Origin: Wyeomyia smithii
Lineage: Eukaryota > Arthropoda > Insecta > Diptera > Culicidae
Length of the DNA: 64,000 bases
Assembly: GCF_029784165.1 (NCBI RefSeq)
Contig: NC_073696.1
Location: 51,095,315 to 51,159,314 of the forward strand
Direction: 5' to 3'
The position numbers were made by a program, and so were the translations under genes. The notes beneath the pieces are model-generated. The model searched no databases, had not been told where the DNA came from, and saw only the letters and a program-made list of their open reading frames with translations. Below are positions 21,891-34,152 of the stretch, one piece after another. How positions within the stretch are numbered: the first letter of the stretch is position 1; each line of letters begins with the position of its first letter.

Positions 21891-22478
21891 CATAGACGAC
21901 GAGAAACCTGTGGTTCTTTTCTCCACTGGTACTGTTGCTTTTACCGGCATGTTTTCTTTCAAGACATTAGATTTTATTAGGTTCTTCAGAAATTAACACG
22001 CAGGTTTGGAAATTGTTCAAGGATGGGTATTGTTTCAAACTTTTAGGAAAACGTTTACCTTCGAGACATCATATTAGTCTAAGCTCATGGAAGCAAAAAT
22101 AAACTGACCTATTGGGACGGGGGGACACTGTCAATTTTTATTTCGATATTGATACAGAGAATATCGCAGGGAACGGATGGTGTCCATGCATGTCGTCTGT
22201 GCTAGGAATGCTCGCATGTAATTGGTGTATTCGCGTAAATTTGTTATTGAAACTTTTTATCAATTTCACCGCTTAGCAATGAAATTATAGTGATAATTAG
22301 CATATTACAAAATTGTTATACATTTTATCTATCCAACAACATATTGGTTATTGTTATCCATCGTGTGGTTATGCTGTTATCAACGTTTGAAATCTGACGC
22401 AACATTTGCCCGTTTCATCTACAATTTTACAGAATGCATCCCAGTATAGTGAACAAAGACGTAGTCCCACGTCAAAAA

Positions 22479-25400
22479 TAAATTAAACACACTGTAACTA
22501 AACTGACCTTAATCATCCCTTTCGTCTGCCCAATTTCCCGCGCATAGTTACACGAATCGCGCCTGCTAAACGCGAAGTAATTAGTCATCATAGCTTAGAG
22601 TGGTGGCCTCACCCAGCCGACATGAACCTGTCACCGGGAGAGGATTGAACGGACAAGCTTTTCCGAGAAAGCAATGCCACTCACAGACTGCTACCGATTG
22701 GCATCCAGCCGCTGCTGAGGCACGGCAAGAAATTTCATCGATCATTGATTATTTTTAGCTTCTGAATATCGCTCAAGATTTCCAGCAGAGTCTACGAATA
22801 GTTCCTCCCTTTTGCAGGATGCCTGGGTCCATGTTTTTGACAGCAGCAACCGAGGGAATCGCATTCATAGGTGGTCGTTTAATTGCCAACAGCGACAAGA
22901 TTTCGAAAGATGAGTGATAGAGGAAATTCAGAGGTAACAAAAGAGCGAAATGACACACGATAGTTCGGGGCCGTATCTAGCTGATTAGATTATTAATCTC
23001 CGTCAAAAATGTGTGCGGTGGACGGAGGAGGATCGAGGGCGTGGAATAGCTCACTTCTGGAATTTTGACTATGTTTACTCGATAGAGAAAAAAAGGCGCT
23101 GATTTCCTGGGAAGCTCCGCTCCCATGCTGATTTTTGTTACTGAAAACAAACAGTCATTAGTCAAACTGGTTGAACTCCGATGAAGGATCAACTAGCGTT
23201 GAGCTTGCTTTGCATGGCTGCTTGTGATTTTTTTGGTATTCTTTCCCACCCTGGATCACCGTGAAGTCCACAAAGAAAACAAATGTTGGCTTTAACGAGG
23301 AGCGCGCTGACCGAAGTATTTATTAACAGTTTTGGCTACCGTTTTTTGGGGGGGGCGCACTCTTCTTAAGCTTGTACGATCAAAATCGGAGCGCCACTTG
23401 GTGGTACGAAAATTTTCAATTAACGACGTCAAACTTTGTGCAACTTTTACGAGCCACAGCTGGAGTACTCAGCGTTTGCCCGGGTGGCTTCCGAGCGATT
23501 GTATGATCGGGACCAACAGATTGGCGATCATTAAGGTGGCGTCTTTTCCTTCTGTTGAGAATGGATCGATGTACTAATGAGGCTTTCGGTGTCGATAAAC
23601 TTATTACGTTATGATTTGGTATTTTAAGAGAATTCCTGTTAAGGCAAGCGACAGAAATGAACAAGAAAAAAATAATATTGATGTACTGATTTTTTTACTA
23701 TTGTGGCAATCGATGATGACCGAGAAGGTGACTCCATTCAAGGTGTCAACTAACGAATTAATGCCAACGTCTTTAGGTCCTCGTGCAATGGAAAGCATGA
23801 TCTTAGAGATCTCAGAAAAAGGCTAGGCCTATCACGATATTGGAGTTTGAACCATCGCATGATTAGTGAAGATACTCGCCTAAGTCAAATTAAATTTGCC
23901 TAACAAACGAACTTCAATAACTGCCAGTTTACGATAAAACAGCTGCCGCATAACTTCACATCGAAACTCCCTCCAACTGAACCCTCAAGGGACGCGTGCT
24001 AGACAACATTTTTCGCTGATTAAGACATTACGCTTGGGCCATTGAATTCACACGCGTGTGAATACTATCGAGCAAGACCTTGGCAGGCAAGCCAATATTA
24101 GCTAAACTGCCGCCAACGCCACTGCTGCGGAGCGGAGTCCATCCTGAACGGCAACTAGACCGAGAAAAAAACTGCTGATGAATTAGAATTTTACAATAAA
24201 AAAGTTCATAAAAAATCATAAAAACAAAACATCAAGAGCAGGGAATAACAATAAAATGAAACATATTTTTACGATTTGAAGCACCCTCTGCGCTTTGCCT
24301 TTTCTGTCGGGCAAAGCAGCCGCTATCAGCGGAAACTTTTCCGGCCAAAAACGCACCCACTCACACACGTTCACACGTACACGCGCAAACACACAGAAAG
24401 AGATCGGGGAAGAGCGCGCGCAAATCTATGCACGCAGTAGTGCTATTCCTTTCAAATATGCCGCCCGGTTTGCTTTCATTGCTGCACGTTCCACGAGAGT
24501 CTCAGCGGCCATATAATACAGCAGCAACAGAATAGAACATTCTGTTTCGGTTTTCGTTCGAGACTGAATGGCGATTATCCCGAAGACGGAAACGGGGCAG
24601 ATCGTACGTAATGGCAACCCCGGGATGGGCCCTCATTTGCTTTGCTTTCGCGGTTTCAGAACACCCGAAATAAATATTATAACTGTTGTAATTCTGTTTT
24701 ATGTGCCCATTTGAGAATCGCTGAAAATCGCTCATTAATATGTATGATATGATTACGGGTTGTTTTTTTTTTGTCTTATTGTTTACCTTGGGAGAAATAA
24801 ATAGGAAATTAATACGCAATTTCTCTAAACGTACAAAACGCGGTGGAGATTTGAATTTGCGCTCTCAAAAACTAGGCTTAATTTATTTTCAAAAGCTTAC
24901 ACGACGTACGGTAAACATGTTCAAAAACAGACAACAATCTTTGGATGTTTTGCTATCGTAACAATTCCCAATTTAGAACGTGCTTCGAAGAAGAAGTTTT
25001 TCAAGCAGCAAACGGTTCAAAAATTGTTTTATGTTCAAGTATTTCTATATAGACCGCAACTCTCCTAGCCAACGAAACCTCTAATTTTGTTTTCCTGTGA
25101 AAGCGATTCAAAATAGTTGTATAAACGCCATCATAATAGATGAGCAATTTTCGCTGAAATCGTCCCACTGGTGAAATGTAATCTTTCAGAAAGGATATTT
25201 ACGGATGTAAATGATTGAAAGTAGTGGAAAAAATGACTTTGTCCAGCTCAAGTGGATGGACCCCTTAGGCACCAAGGAGTTAAACGGTTTTCAAAAAAAA
25301 TGTAGGTATTTTGATCAATTCTCGATCTTTTTATAAATCTATATCAATTTGTCATTCAACCCTCCACACATTTACACCACGCTATGATTCTATTAACACT

Positions 25401-27604
25401 AACAGTCTCTCCCAAGCCGGTATTTGACTTTAGACCAGCAGGGAAAGGTAAGGTTCCGCCTAACAATTTACGAGTTATATTAAAACAACAAAAACACATA
25501 CAGATGAAGAAAAAAAAAAACAAAAACACATCGTACCTTCAATTTCAATGTCAATCCTGTGCACTGTGGTCTAAGAGGGCAAAAAATGGAACTTAATTCC
25601 CTAGCGACGTTCTAGCTCAATGGTGTTTTCGGAACATTTTTTTTATGGATGACCCGCATAATGCCAAGTGTCAAAAGTTATTTAAAACTTTTTTTCAATA
25701 AAAATAATGTAAACTAGCTATTTTGTGTTGAGAGATAGGTGAAAGTTTATTCGAGGAAGTTTTTGCAACACATAATAATACGAAACCCTAAATAAAGTTC
25801 CTATATTTAATGTTCACAGAGTTATAGATTATTTTCTACGAAAGTTACTTGAAATTTATTTGTTTCTACTTAAATTTTGTATTTTGTATTTTACACGAAA
25901 TCAATTTTATATTGCATCGTTTTGAAAACAAATTGATCATATCCTTACGAGTTTTTTTGAAACCTTTTTACCGAAAACGGAAACATCCGTGCTTATTTGA
26001 AATTCCCACAACCACTGGTTGTTCGCTTCAAATATAATACATAATTTATTAGAATTCTGCTAATTGCGCCCATCGGTAAAAAATACGACCTTTAGGTGTC
26101 GCGTCGTCATCGCCACTGTAGTCGTCGTCGTTCACCCCGACAGTAAATCGCACCCAGAGACTAACAACTCAACTATAAAGTACAACGGCCATCCATATCA
26201 CCGCGTCGCGAGAAGCAGCAGACCATTTGCTCCCCCACCGGAGGACGGTGTCCATATCCACGATAGTGGTGGCCTTGTGCCACCGGCGGTGCAGACGCTT
26301 GCGACGGGAACGAAAAAAAAGTCATTGGCCGTCATCATTGGCGGGCTAACGAGTGCCCGCGACTTTCCGCTTTTCAATTTCGCCCAAGGTGATCTGGATC
26401 CGGAGGCTCCGGAGGCGGCACAAGCAAGCAAGCCAAACACGCAGACAGTCCCGGCAGAAGCAGCTTCTTCCGAGCGAATCGAACTAACCAACAGCACGAA
26501 GCCCTCCCGTTGCGACTATATTTCATCAAAAATTATAAATATTATATTTATATTCAACAGCTATAAACATTAATATATTGTTGGTTGGCATTCAACTGCA
26601 CTGTTTGTTGCGTTGTGTTGCCCTCTCAGCTATAACTGACTCACCCGAACGCCATTCGCGCGTGTTCGCGCTGATCCAGCTCTCTACTTGGGGCCACCAT
26701 GCCCAAGCAACGGCGTTTTTTGTTAGTGGAAACAAGACATGACAATTGCGTTTATTTCTGGAACTCTAAATAACGACCCCACGAGCGCTCATAAATACCG
26801 TCCCGTCCCGTTCGGGTCCGGCAATAATTAGAATTCAATTTAATCCGACCACTTTAAAGGTCAGGTGCAAACCTGGGCGAGGAAGTTTATCAATCCATCA
26901 GTCGAACAACCATCACAAACTGTGTGCACAGTGCAGCTTCTTCGGACTTGATGGCTTTACCTTTACCCCCTTCCCTTTTTTCCGATCTCTGAGCTGTTGA
27001 TGAGATATCGTCAAAACACCACACAACGGGATTCCTAGCACTCTGCTGGGCTGGTGAACGGATTAGCAGCGGTAGGGCAGAAACAGGGGGGAGAAATAAA
27101 ATGATCAGATAATAAACTGAAACAAATGTAAGTTAATAAATTAGTCTGTTTGCTTTCGGTTTTTTTTTTCACGTTTATGTGTGATGGACTTTTCAAGTCG
27201 TCCAGCAGCAATGCGAGTCTCTCCCAGCTGTAATCAATAAACAAACGATGGTTTATATTTCATGGATCTGCGTCAGGGTGACGAACGGTGTTCGATGGGC
27301 TGGTTTTATTAGGAACAAAATCAGACCGTTGGCAGGTAGACTAGTGTACAAATTTACAAACCAACAAATTGAAAATTCGCATGCTTATAGCTTTACCATT
27401 TTGCATTAGATATCAACAAATAAATGGATATTCTTCTACGAGTTGTGGATCGAAGTCCGCCACAATGTCACCTAAAGAATGAAAACTTCTTCATATGATA
27501 ATAAGTCACTATTTTGATTAAGCAGAATCCTCACGTTTGAATTTTTTAACCACTGAGATGAGTTTATAACCTAAAAAATCCGGTTTTCTTGAGGTTACTA
27601 AATA
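22479..27604. other. Non-coding stretch, no gene supported
   Basis: From 22500 to 24650 and from 26060 to 27300 the base composition is more balanced and no repeats were recognised, which would suit host intergenic or intronic DNA. Between 24650 and 26060 it is AT-rich. The longest frame, 26064-26573 on plus (169 codons), has an irregular composition, overlaps a 99-codon frame on minus and matches no family I know; it is listed under rejected observations. A CACA-rich tract lies at about 24358-24400. Confidence 0.45.
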
Positions 27605-28510
27605 GTAGGGTGGGGAATCGTTATATGGAAAAAACGAAACTTGATAGTAGAAAGCCAGAACCAAGTTTTTTTTTTGTTTTATTTGGAGCCCCAAACAATC
27701 CTGAATTTATTGGAAGTCGATTGGTTTTGTCTCCGCTTGGCGCATTGTATTTTAAATTTATATGGAGATTTGTATGGAAAAACCAACTTTTTTGGATTTT
27801 CCATTCTAAAGAGCTCAAAATGGCTCAAACCATAAGTTTCATATCTTCAAATGGTAGGTTTTGTAATGCCTAACAACCTGGCCGAAGACATCAAAGAGCT
27901 AGAGTGTCCCAAAAAAATACTGGAGCTGTTCAAAGTTGAGTATGTCGAGATTTATGTTGCAAATCATTTTTTCTGCCAACACTGCCAGTGTACAGGCGTC
28001 AGTCAGATTTCCATCATAAGTAACCTCTGAAACACGTTGTAGATTCTACCTACGCCTAGAATATTGACCTGAATTTGTTTGTTTGATCCAGCTGAGTGTA
28101 TAACCTCGTTACGACAGGTTATTTCTGATGGGAATCCTACTGACGCCGGTACATTTGTAATGTTGGCAGAAAACCAGATTTTCTGCATTCAAATCGACAT
28201 ACTCAACTTTGAACAGCTATAGCTCTTCTTAAGAACATTCTAGCTCTTCAGTCTCTTCTGCAAAGTTGTTAGGCGTCTAATGTACTATACTTTAACATAA
28301 TGTAGTGCATTATTAGAGCATTATTGAGCTCTCTAGAAAGGTGAATGCAAAAAGTAGGTTTTCCCATATAAATTTCCATACAAATTTTAAATGCAATGCG
28401 CCAAGCGGAGACAAAACCAATCGACTCCAAGTAAGTTTAGGGTTGTTTGGGACCCCAAAAGGAACCAAAAAACTTGGTTCTGGAAAATCGGTAAATTTTC
28501 CCCACCCTAC
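27605..28510. repeat. 906-bp TA-flanked foldback element
   Basis: The ends are GTAGGGTGGGGA and its inverse (TCCCCACCCTAC), flanked by TA at 27603-27604 and 28511-28512. The inverted similarity continues through most of the element: left arm about 27605-28040, right arm about 28095-28510, loop near 50 bp. Shared landmarks include GGTTTTGTCTCCGCTTGGCG, TTCAAAGTTGAGTATGTCGA and TACNGGCGTCAGT. Open frames in the arms are mirror images and not genes. Long inverted arms with TA duplication suggest a foldback derivative of a Tc1/mariner-like transposon. Confidence 0.85.
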
Positions 28511-28512
28511 TA

Positions 28513-29825
28513 TATAGTAACACTATAGAAACTCCATTGATAGTTGCTATTGTTGTAGCCTTTCTCTCAGTTCATGAACAGTCCTGGTCTGAAGAACGTC
28601 ATGTTGATGATCGATTCCACATCATTTCTGGTGTGTGTATTCAAGGTTCCAACGTTGGTTAAAGCTCCGTTCTGCTTTGTCAAAGCTTCGAACACGTTCG
28701 GACCGCTCTGGTATATACAGGGATTTCCCAACTCTAGAGCCCAAGTTTAGGAGTCTCCCGCCACTATCAACGGACCACCCGCCCATGATAACATGTCGAC
28801 CATCTATGTGAACCTCTCGATAGACCAACATGGCGGAACATAACAACAGCTAAAGAATACTACGTTTGCCTTGGCAACTGGTTAACCTTCCTTCGAGGTT
28901 GACACAGCCTTCTAAGTCTTACGGGAACCGATCCGAGCGCCTGATCTTCATATTAAGAATGGCTCGAAACAGCGTCTGTTCTCCATGTTACAATGGTGTG
29001 GGCAGTTCCGATTGACACATTCAGATCAGCCACGATATCCCAGATCGAGTGAAAAGTTATATTCGAACTTATTGAGGACCCCGTAATGTTTTGTTAGATT
29101 GCTGCCCAACACATGACATCAAAATCCTTATCAGGGATTTAACCGCTCAAGTCAGAATGCGGAGATCAAACCGGTGATTGGAAAGTTAAACATACTCCTG
29201 CTTATACCAAGTCATATGGTTAGCGCTGAGGTCACGGGATAAAAAGTCATACAAGTGCCATTTGACACGTTAGTTGACTCTGCATCAGTGATGGGAAAGT
29301 GAAGGAAAACATCCGGAGAGGATTCATTACTCAACAATTAGCTACTTGTGATTGATTAAAATTGATAGGCTTCTGAAAATAACTGAATACGTGACAGCAA
29401 GTTTTAAACTAATACAAATTATTGCAACACAAGACGACTTCGTTGCCTGTGCAAGCTTTAGCTGCATGTGAGCTCTCATGAATAGCTTATTCATGGGGCT
29501 GTTAGTGTAAAGAGATAGAACAGTCGTCTGTGAAGTGTCGCACCGCGATAATTTTTCGAAGGTCGTGATTAAAAATTAATTAATTTGGTAAAATCACTAC
29601 TTAACTCTAAGTTGAGATGATTTTATACCAGTGATTTAACCTGAGTTGCCTGAATGATCCCGTAAGATACCTTGAGTTTATATGTCAAAGATGTTAGTTA
29701 AAATTTTTTTAGGCAAAGGACGTGGTCAGAAGTAATCAATAATTGTCTGGTAGTGAAAATAATGATAGTGTAAGTTTTTAAGTATAAAATATGCACTCAC
29801 TAACAGCAAATATAATTACTTTACT
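28513..29825. other. Non-coding stretch, possible RTE leader remnant
   Basis: No gene was recognised. Around 28975-28992 a CGAAACAGCGTCTGTTCTCC string resembles the 5' leader of the RTE copies (compare CAGCGTCTGATCC near 5652 and inverted near 32850), so 28860-29060 may be a short LINE leader fragment. This is a weak match. Confidence 0.35.
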
Positions 29826-29922
29826 TTCACTTTGTTGGCTAACGGACCGTTAACCGGTCTAGGGCCGAACGAATTAGAGATGTCCAGCTTCTTCTGTCTT
29901 GGGCAGCCGCTCTCCAATCTCC

Positions 29923-31326
29923 TCATACACCAGCAAATCGTGCATCTTCTTCCACCGCGCCTATCCACCGCGTGCGAAGCCTACCACGGAGTCGACGGCC
30001 TCTTCCTGGTTCTCTACTGAAGATAGTTTTGGCGGCTCTCTCGTCAGGCATCCTGGCTACATGACCAGCCCACTGAAGCCTGCCCCGCTGTATTACCTTC
30101 ACTATATCAGCATGTTTGTATACCTGGTACAACTCGTGGTTCATGCGTCTGCGCCACACTCCATCTTCTAGTTTACCGCCAAGTATCGATCGCAGAACTT
30201 TACGCTCAAAAACTCCGAGCACTCGTCCATCAGCTTCCTTTAGCGTCCATGCTTCATGTCCGTAAAGGGCCATCGGGTGTATCAGCGTCCTCTGGTTTTG
30301 TGCGAGTTTGCAAACTACGGAACCTTATCTGGTTACGCAGTCCGTAGTAAGCCCTGCTCGCAGCTGCAACTCGTCGTTTGATTTCACGGCTCATATCGTT
30401 GTCAAATGTCACAAGCGTACCAAGATAAACGAATTCGTCAACCACTTCAAATCGTTCCCCATATATCTCCACCTCAGCACCAACACCACGGGGACTTCCA
30501 CGATCTCTGCCAGCTACCATGTACTTTGTTTTGGCAGAGTTAATGACTAGTCCCAATCTCGCCGCTTCTCTCTTAAAAGGTTACGGTTGATACCGATGAT
30601 ATAAGAGCAATGTTAAACAGTAAGTTGGAGAGCGCATCCCCCTGCTTCAGTCCATCCAACGTTACGAACGCGGCTGATGTCTCGCCAGCTATCCGCACGC
30701 ACGATTTTGATCCCTCCAGTGTCATACGACTCAGCTTCGTAGGAAAACCATGTTCCAGCATGATATGCCACAGCTCGTTTCTATTCACTGAGTCGTATGT
30801 CGCCCCGAAGTCCATAAAGAGATGATGAGTCGGTAAGTTGTACTCCCGGAGCTTATCGAGGATCTATTGCAGGGTGAAAATTTGAAAAAAATTTGAAATC
30901 CATCGTGGAACGCCCCTGTCGAAAACCAGCCTGGTATTCGCCAACAAAGGATTCCGTTAATGGTCTCAATCTGAAGAACAGGATACGGGAGAGCACTTTA
31001 TATGCGGAGTTGAGCAACGTTATGCCTCGATAGTTGCCACAATCCAATCGATGGTCCTTCTTATAGATAGGGCATATGAGGCCTTCCAACCAGTCGTTCG
31101 GTATTTGTTCATTCACCCAGATCCTTAGTACTATCTGGTCGATCGCATAGTACAGCCGCTCGCTTCCCGCTTTTAGAAGTTCGGCCGGGATACCGTTCTT
31201 TCCAGCGGCCTTGCCATTTTTCAGCTCACTAATTGCCTTTTTCACCTCCACAGCTTGTTCGTCACTCATAATCGTCATCCTGTTCCTGCTCTGATCATCA
31301 ATAGCTCCTGAGAAAGCTCCTTCCAC
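29923..31326 (-). pseudogene. RTE reverse transcriptase and C-terminal domain, catalytic motif lost
   Basis: Motifs in order on the minus strand are LKNGKAAGKNGIPAELLK, GLICPIYKKDHRLDCGNYRG, FVGEYQAGFRQGRST, then after a frameshift MDFGATYDSVNRNELWH (motif A), LDGLKQGDALSNLLFNIAL (motif B), then a junction to LGLVINSAKTKYM, DEFVYLGTLVTFDND and, in another frame, GVFERKVLRSILGGKLEDGV and WAGHVARMPDERAAK. The F/YADD motif C expected between the LLFNIAL and VINSAKTKYM blocks is missing, so about 100 bp of the palm appears deleted. Confidence 0.82.
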
Positions 31327-31859
31327 CCGGCTGCAACCGTCGGTTTATCAGTAAGCAGGTTGCCGTCCTTGTCATTACACATGGCCGGCACAGGGAAATT
31401 CATGCCTCTGACTCTGTTGACAGTTCTATAGAATCTCCGCACGTCGTTTTGTGCATAGCTGTCCTCTGCGCTGGCGAGCACCTTCTTCTCGTACTCGCGC
31501 TTCTTCCGACGGTGGGTTCTATTTTCGGCAGCTCTTTGCACCCTGTACCTCTCTCTGTTCTAACGCGTAGCCGCAGTGAGCATACGGCTCCTGGCACGGT
31601 TCTTCTCATCTGTCGCTCTCTGGCACTCGGCATCGAAGCAGCCATTAGGCTGTCTTCCACGCGTCGTACCTACCACCTCTTTAGCAGTCGTTTCGATGGC
31701 GCCGTGGATACTGCTCCACAGCCCATTTATGTCTTCCACTCCTTCCTCCAGCTGTTCTGCGATCCGTTGATCCAGCTCTCTGGCATATTCTGCTGCCACG
31801 CCATCAGCTTTCAACCGCTGAATGTTGAAACGCGTCGTCCTCTCTGTGCGAGATTTCAG
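31275..31859 (-). pseudogene. RTE linker region
   Basis: The minus-strand frame continues with charged linker sequence (FDAECQRATDEKNRARSRML) to a premature stop at about 31560. The same frame then resumes with AAENRTHRRKKREYEKKVL and NDVRRFYRTVNRVRG, then MCNDKDGNLLTDKPTVAAGW. The single in-frame stop between the two halves is the only lesion in this part. A frameshift near 31300 separates it from the RT. Confidence 0.78.
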
Positions 31860-32627
31860 CACGTTCGACAACCGTGCGCGGATCTTACAAATGACGAGAT
31901 AATGGTCAGAGTCAATGTTTGGTCTCCGAAAAGACCTAACATCAGTAACATCCGAAAAGTGCCGACCGTCAATCAGTACGTGATCGATCTGGGAGCAGGC
32001 TTCTCCATATGGATGCCTCCAGGTTTGTTTCCGAATATTCAAACGTGGAAAATAGGAGCTACATATGGCCATTCCTCTGGCCGCGGCAAAGTTTATCAGC
32101 CTCAAGCGGTTTTCATTGGTTGACGAGTGGAGGCTATGCCTTCCAATGACCGGATGGAAGAATTCCTCCCTCCCAACCTGTGCGTTTGCGTCTCCCATGG
32201 CGATTTGTACGTCGTGTTTTGGGCTCTCGTCATAGATTCGCTCAAGCTTGTCATAGAACTCATCTTTGACTTTATCGGATTTGTCGATTGTCGGTGCGTG
32301 ATTAAACTATAGTTGAAGAATTTGCCCTTAATCCTCAACACGCATATACGGTCATCTACGGGCCTCCACCGGATGACTCTTGTTTTCTGATTTCCCAGCA
32401 CTATGAAACCGACGTCCCGTTCCGCTGCTTCGCCGCCACTGTAGTAGGTGTGGTACTTGAAAGAACTTGCGTGCAATAGGGTCTACTGCACGGAATTCCC
32501 TTTCTCCGGAATTTGGCCACCGATCCTCCTGAATCGCTGCGATTTCGATTTCCTGCTGCTGTAGTTCTCGAGCAAGCAAGCCAGCCTGCGCCGGTTCATT
32601 GAGAGATAGGACGTTCCAAGTACTCAA
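31860..32627 (-). pseudogene. RTE AP-endonuclease region
   Basis: The frame from 32627 starts MSTWNVLSLNEPAQAGLLAR, then ELQQQEIEIAAIQEDRWPNSG, the N-terminal endonuclease motifs (the Asn of TWN and the Glu of IQE, normally metal-coordinating). After a frame break, the frame from 32198 has MGDANAQVG, INFAAARGMAICSSYFPR, IDHVLIDGRHFSDVTDV and SDHYLVICKIR. GDANAQ and SDH are the remaining catalytic blocks. Thus all endonuclease motifs survive but not in one frame. Confidence 0.82.
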
Positions 32628-33179
32628 TTTCCAATCGTTAACCTTAATCTTTTTCCGTGTTCGTAGCCTAGGTCGTTACCGATTGATCCGTTCCCTATTT
32701 CTAAATTCGTTGTTCGTGGTTGAAGAAAGGTTTCGGTATGCTACCTTACCAGGGTCGCGATACCTACATCCTGCTGATGGGGCTACCATCTTTGGTGTAG
32801 CTGGCGGGATACAGCATTCCATAATTCAGCCGCCCGCTCCGGGTCAGACGCTGTTGTACGCCGCCCTTATGGGGATACAGCCACGTACGACCCCCTTCCC
32901 AGTCAGCACACGACCATAGTTTCCACCGAGAGTTGGTTACCCGATCTCAGCTAAAGTTACTCGTATCCCGGTCGGCAACACGTGGAGGTTGGGACAGGAG
33001 TTGCTGGACAGAGGTGAATGGCCACATTAGGGTCTCAAGTTACACGTGTCCAGCCATTTGCCAACCACAAATATATTGCAGTTTAAAGATTTTGTTCACT
33101 CCCCACCGAAACATCACAAATCGATCACGTAATAATTCATGGTCAATACATCTAGGACATCACTAACGGCAGAGCCGGA

Positions 33180-34130
33180 AATTACGCGCAATCACTTGAA
33201 GTTGCGCTGTGGAAGAGGGTGAGCTGATTGAGACCCCTCTCGAGAACTTTTGAAAAACAGTCATCAATAAAGAGTGTCGGAGAGTGTTGAACTGCGCGTG
33301 TACGACTGTTGCGTCAAGTTACCCGTCAGAACGTGGAGCGATATAGACCGGAAATGAGATTACAAAACCAATTCTAATCAACTAGGAGGAGGAGAAGTTC
33401 GAGGATCCAGGACGGCTAAATCTCTCTCATAAAACGGAAAGTTCTACCAGAAACTCAGCCTGGAAAGCTATGAACCGGAATGTGCCGTGATAAATATGGA
33501 ATGGAAATATTCTGGCGGACGATTAACAGGTGGCCGGGAGGTGGAAGCAGCACTTTGATGAACACCTAAATGGCGCCCAGTAAGAGGATCAAGACGGCAA
33601 AGGAAATGATGTCGTCGATGCAGCAGAGAATGGAGCGTGCCTCTTTCAACGATAGGCAAATAGCAAATTGGATGCCAAATCTGCCGTTGAAGCGGAACTT
33701 AGATTTAGGATACCGAACAGTTGCCAGATGAATGGAAGGATGAAGTCTGCTTTATTTATAAAAAAAAAAAAACTGGACTGGACTGTAAGGACTGTCGTAC
33801 GGTCACCTGCTGCCTATAAAGCCGCCTAGCGAATGGAATCGTAAGAAGTTATCAAACTAACTTCTCTGAAAACGGACCAGGTATTCCCAGCTGATCAAGG
33901 CTATTAGCGGATAACGGGTAGATTATCCGGTTTATTCGAACCCCGCAGGGGACTTCAGCAAGGCGACGGATAGAAGGTGCTACTCGATGAGCGGCGTTCA
34001 CGGACACGGTTTTCAACTGATCCAACCTATTTTTTTTTTTGCTTTGAGGATGACGTGGACCTTATCGGCCGAACATTTGAGGTGGTGGCATAATGGTTGT
34101 CTCACATCAAATCGCATCACGGGAAATATA
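33180..34130 (+). pseudogene. Heavily decayed RTE-like linker and RT relic
   Basis: Short plus-strand matches to the RTE ORF remain: KFYQKLSLESYEP near 33440 (compare RFYRTVNR), RWKQHFDEHLNG near 33540-33575 (compare KKYFDGHLNG in the copy at 5545), and a KTGLDCKDCRTV block near 33770-33800 (compare GDKLEC..YRG). Many stops and a 12-A run are present. It is a much older copy than the neighbouring one at 29830-32960 and runs in the opposite direction. Confidence 0.5.
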
Positions 34131-34152
34131 CTGTAGAAAATCATCCATTGGG

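Larger units (their letters stand above)
17861..22478. mobile_element. Unclassified ~3.5-kb interspersed element, copy 1 (enlarged by a pogo-like insertion)
   Basis: The segment is nearly identical to 49743-53280. Both begin AAATACTACAAGGTATACAG and end in CCCACGTCAAAA with unrelated DNA outside. A 13-bp inverted pair, TGACGTGGGACTA (17901-17913) and TAGTCCCACGTCA (22462-22474), lies at or near the ends. Copy 1 is 4618 bp; subtracting the 1072-bp insertion and its extra TA gives 3544 bp against 3538 bp for copy 2. Both copies contain the same 5'-truncated I-clade LINE tail. No transposase or other protein was recognised. Open frames of 62 aa and ~108 aa occur in both copies but resemble nothing known and may be chance. 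Confidence 0.8.
29830..32960 (-). mobile_element. Nearly full-length RTE-clade LINE (JAM1-like), inactive
   Basis: About 3.1 kb on the minus strand shows the complete RTE layout: a 5' leader (32960-32640), AP endonuclease (about 32627-31860), linker (to 31300), reverse transcriptase (31300-30400) and C-terminal domain (to about 29925), ending at an AAAGTGAAAGTAAAGTAA-type tail near 29830. RTE elements are normally about 3.2 kb with a single ORF and no RNase H, which fits. The ORF is broken into at least six pieces by stops, frameshifts and an internal deletion, so it cannot be active. Leader and tail match the copies at 5545 and 5115. Confidence 0.88.

Noticed and set aside
26064..26573. 169-codon plus-strand open frame with PEAPEAAQASKPNTQ-type segment
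   Set aside because: No family resemblance, an overlapping 99-codon frame on the other strand, and a low-complexity start. Could be an exon fragment but there is no splice context I can defend.
31449..32123. 224-codon plus-strand open frame
   Set aside because: It is the antisense shadow of the RTE endonuclease and linker on the minus strand, which shows clear motifs.
33930..33955. TTCGAACCCCGC string resembling a tRNA T-arm
   Set aside because: No A box or acceptor stem could be placed around it; it lies in a decayed RTE relic.
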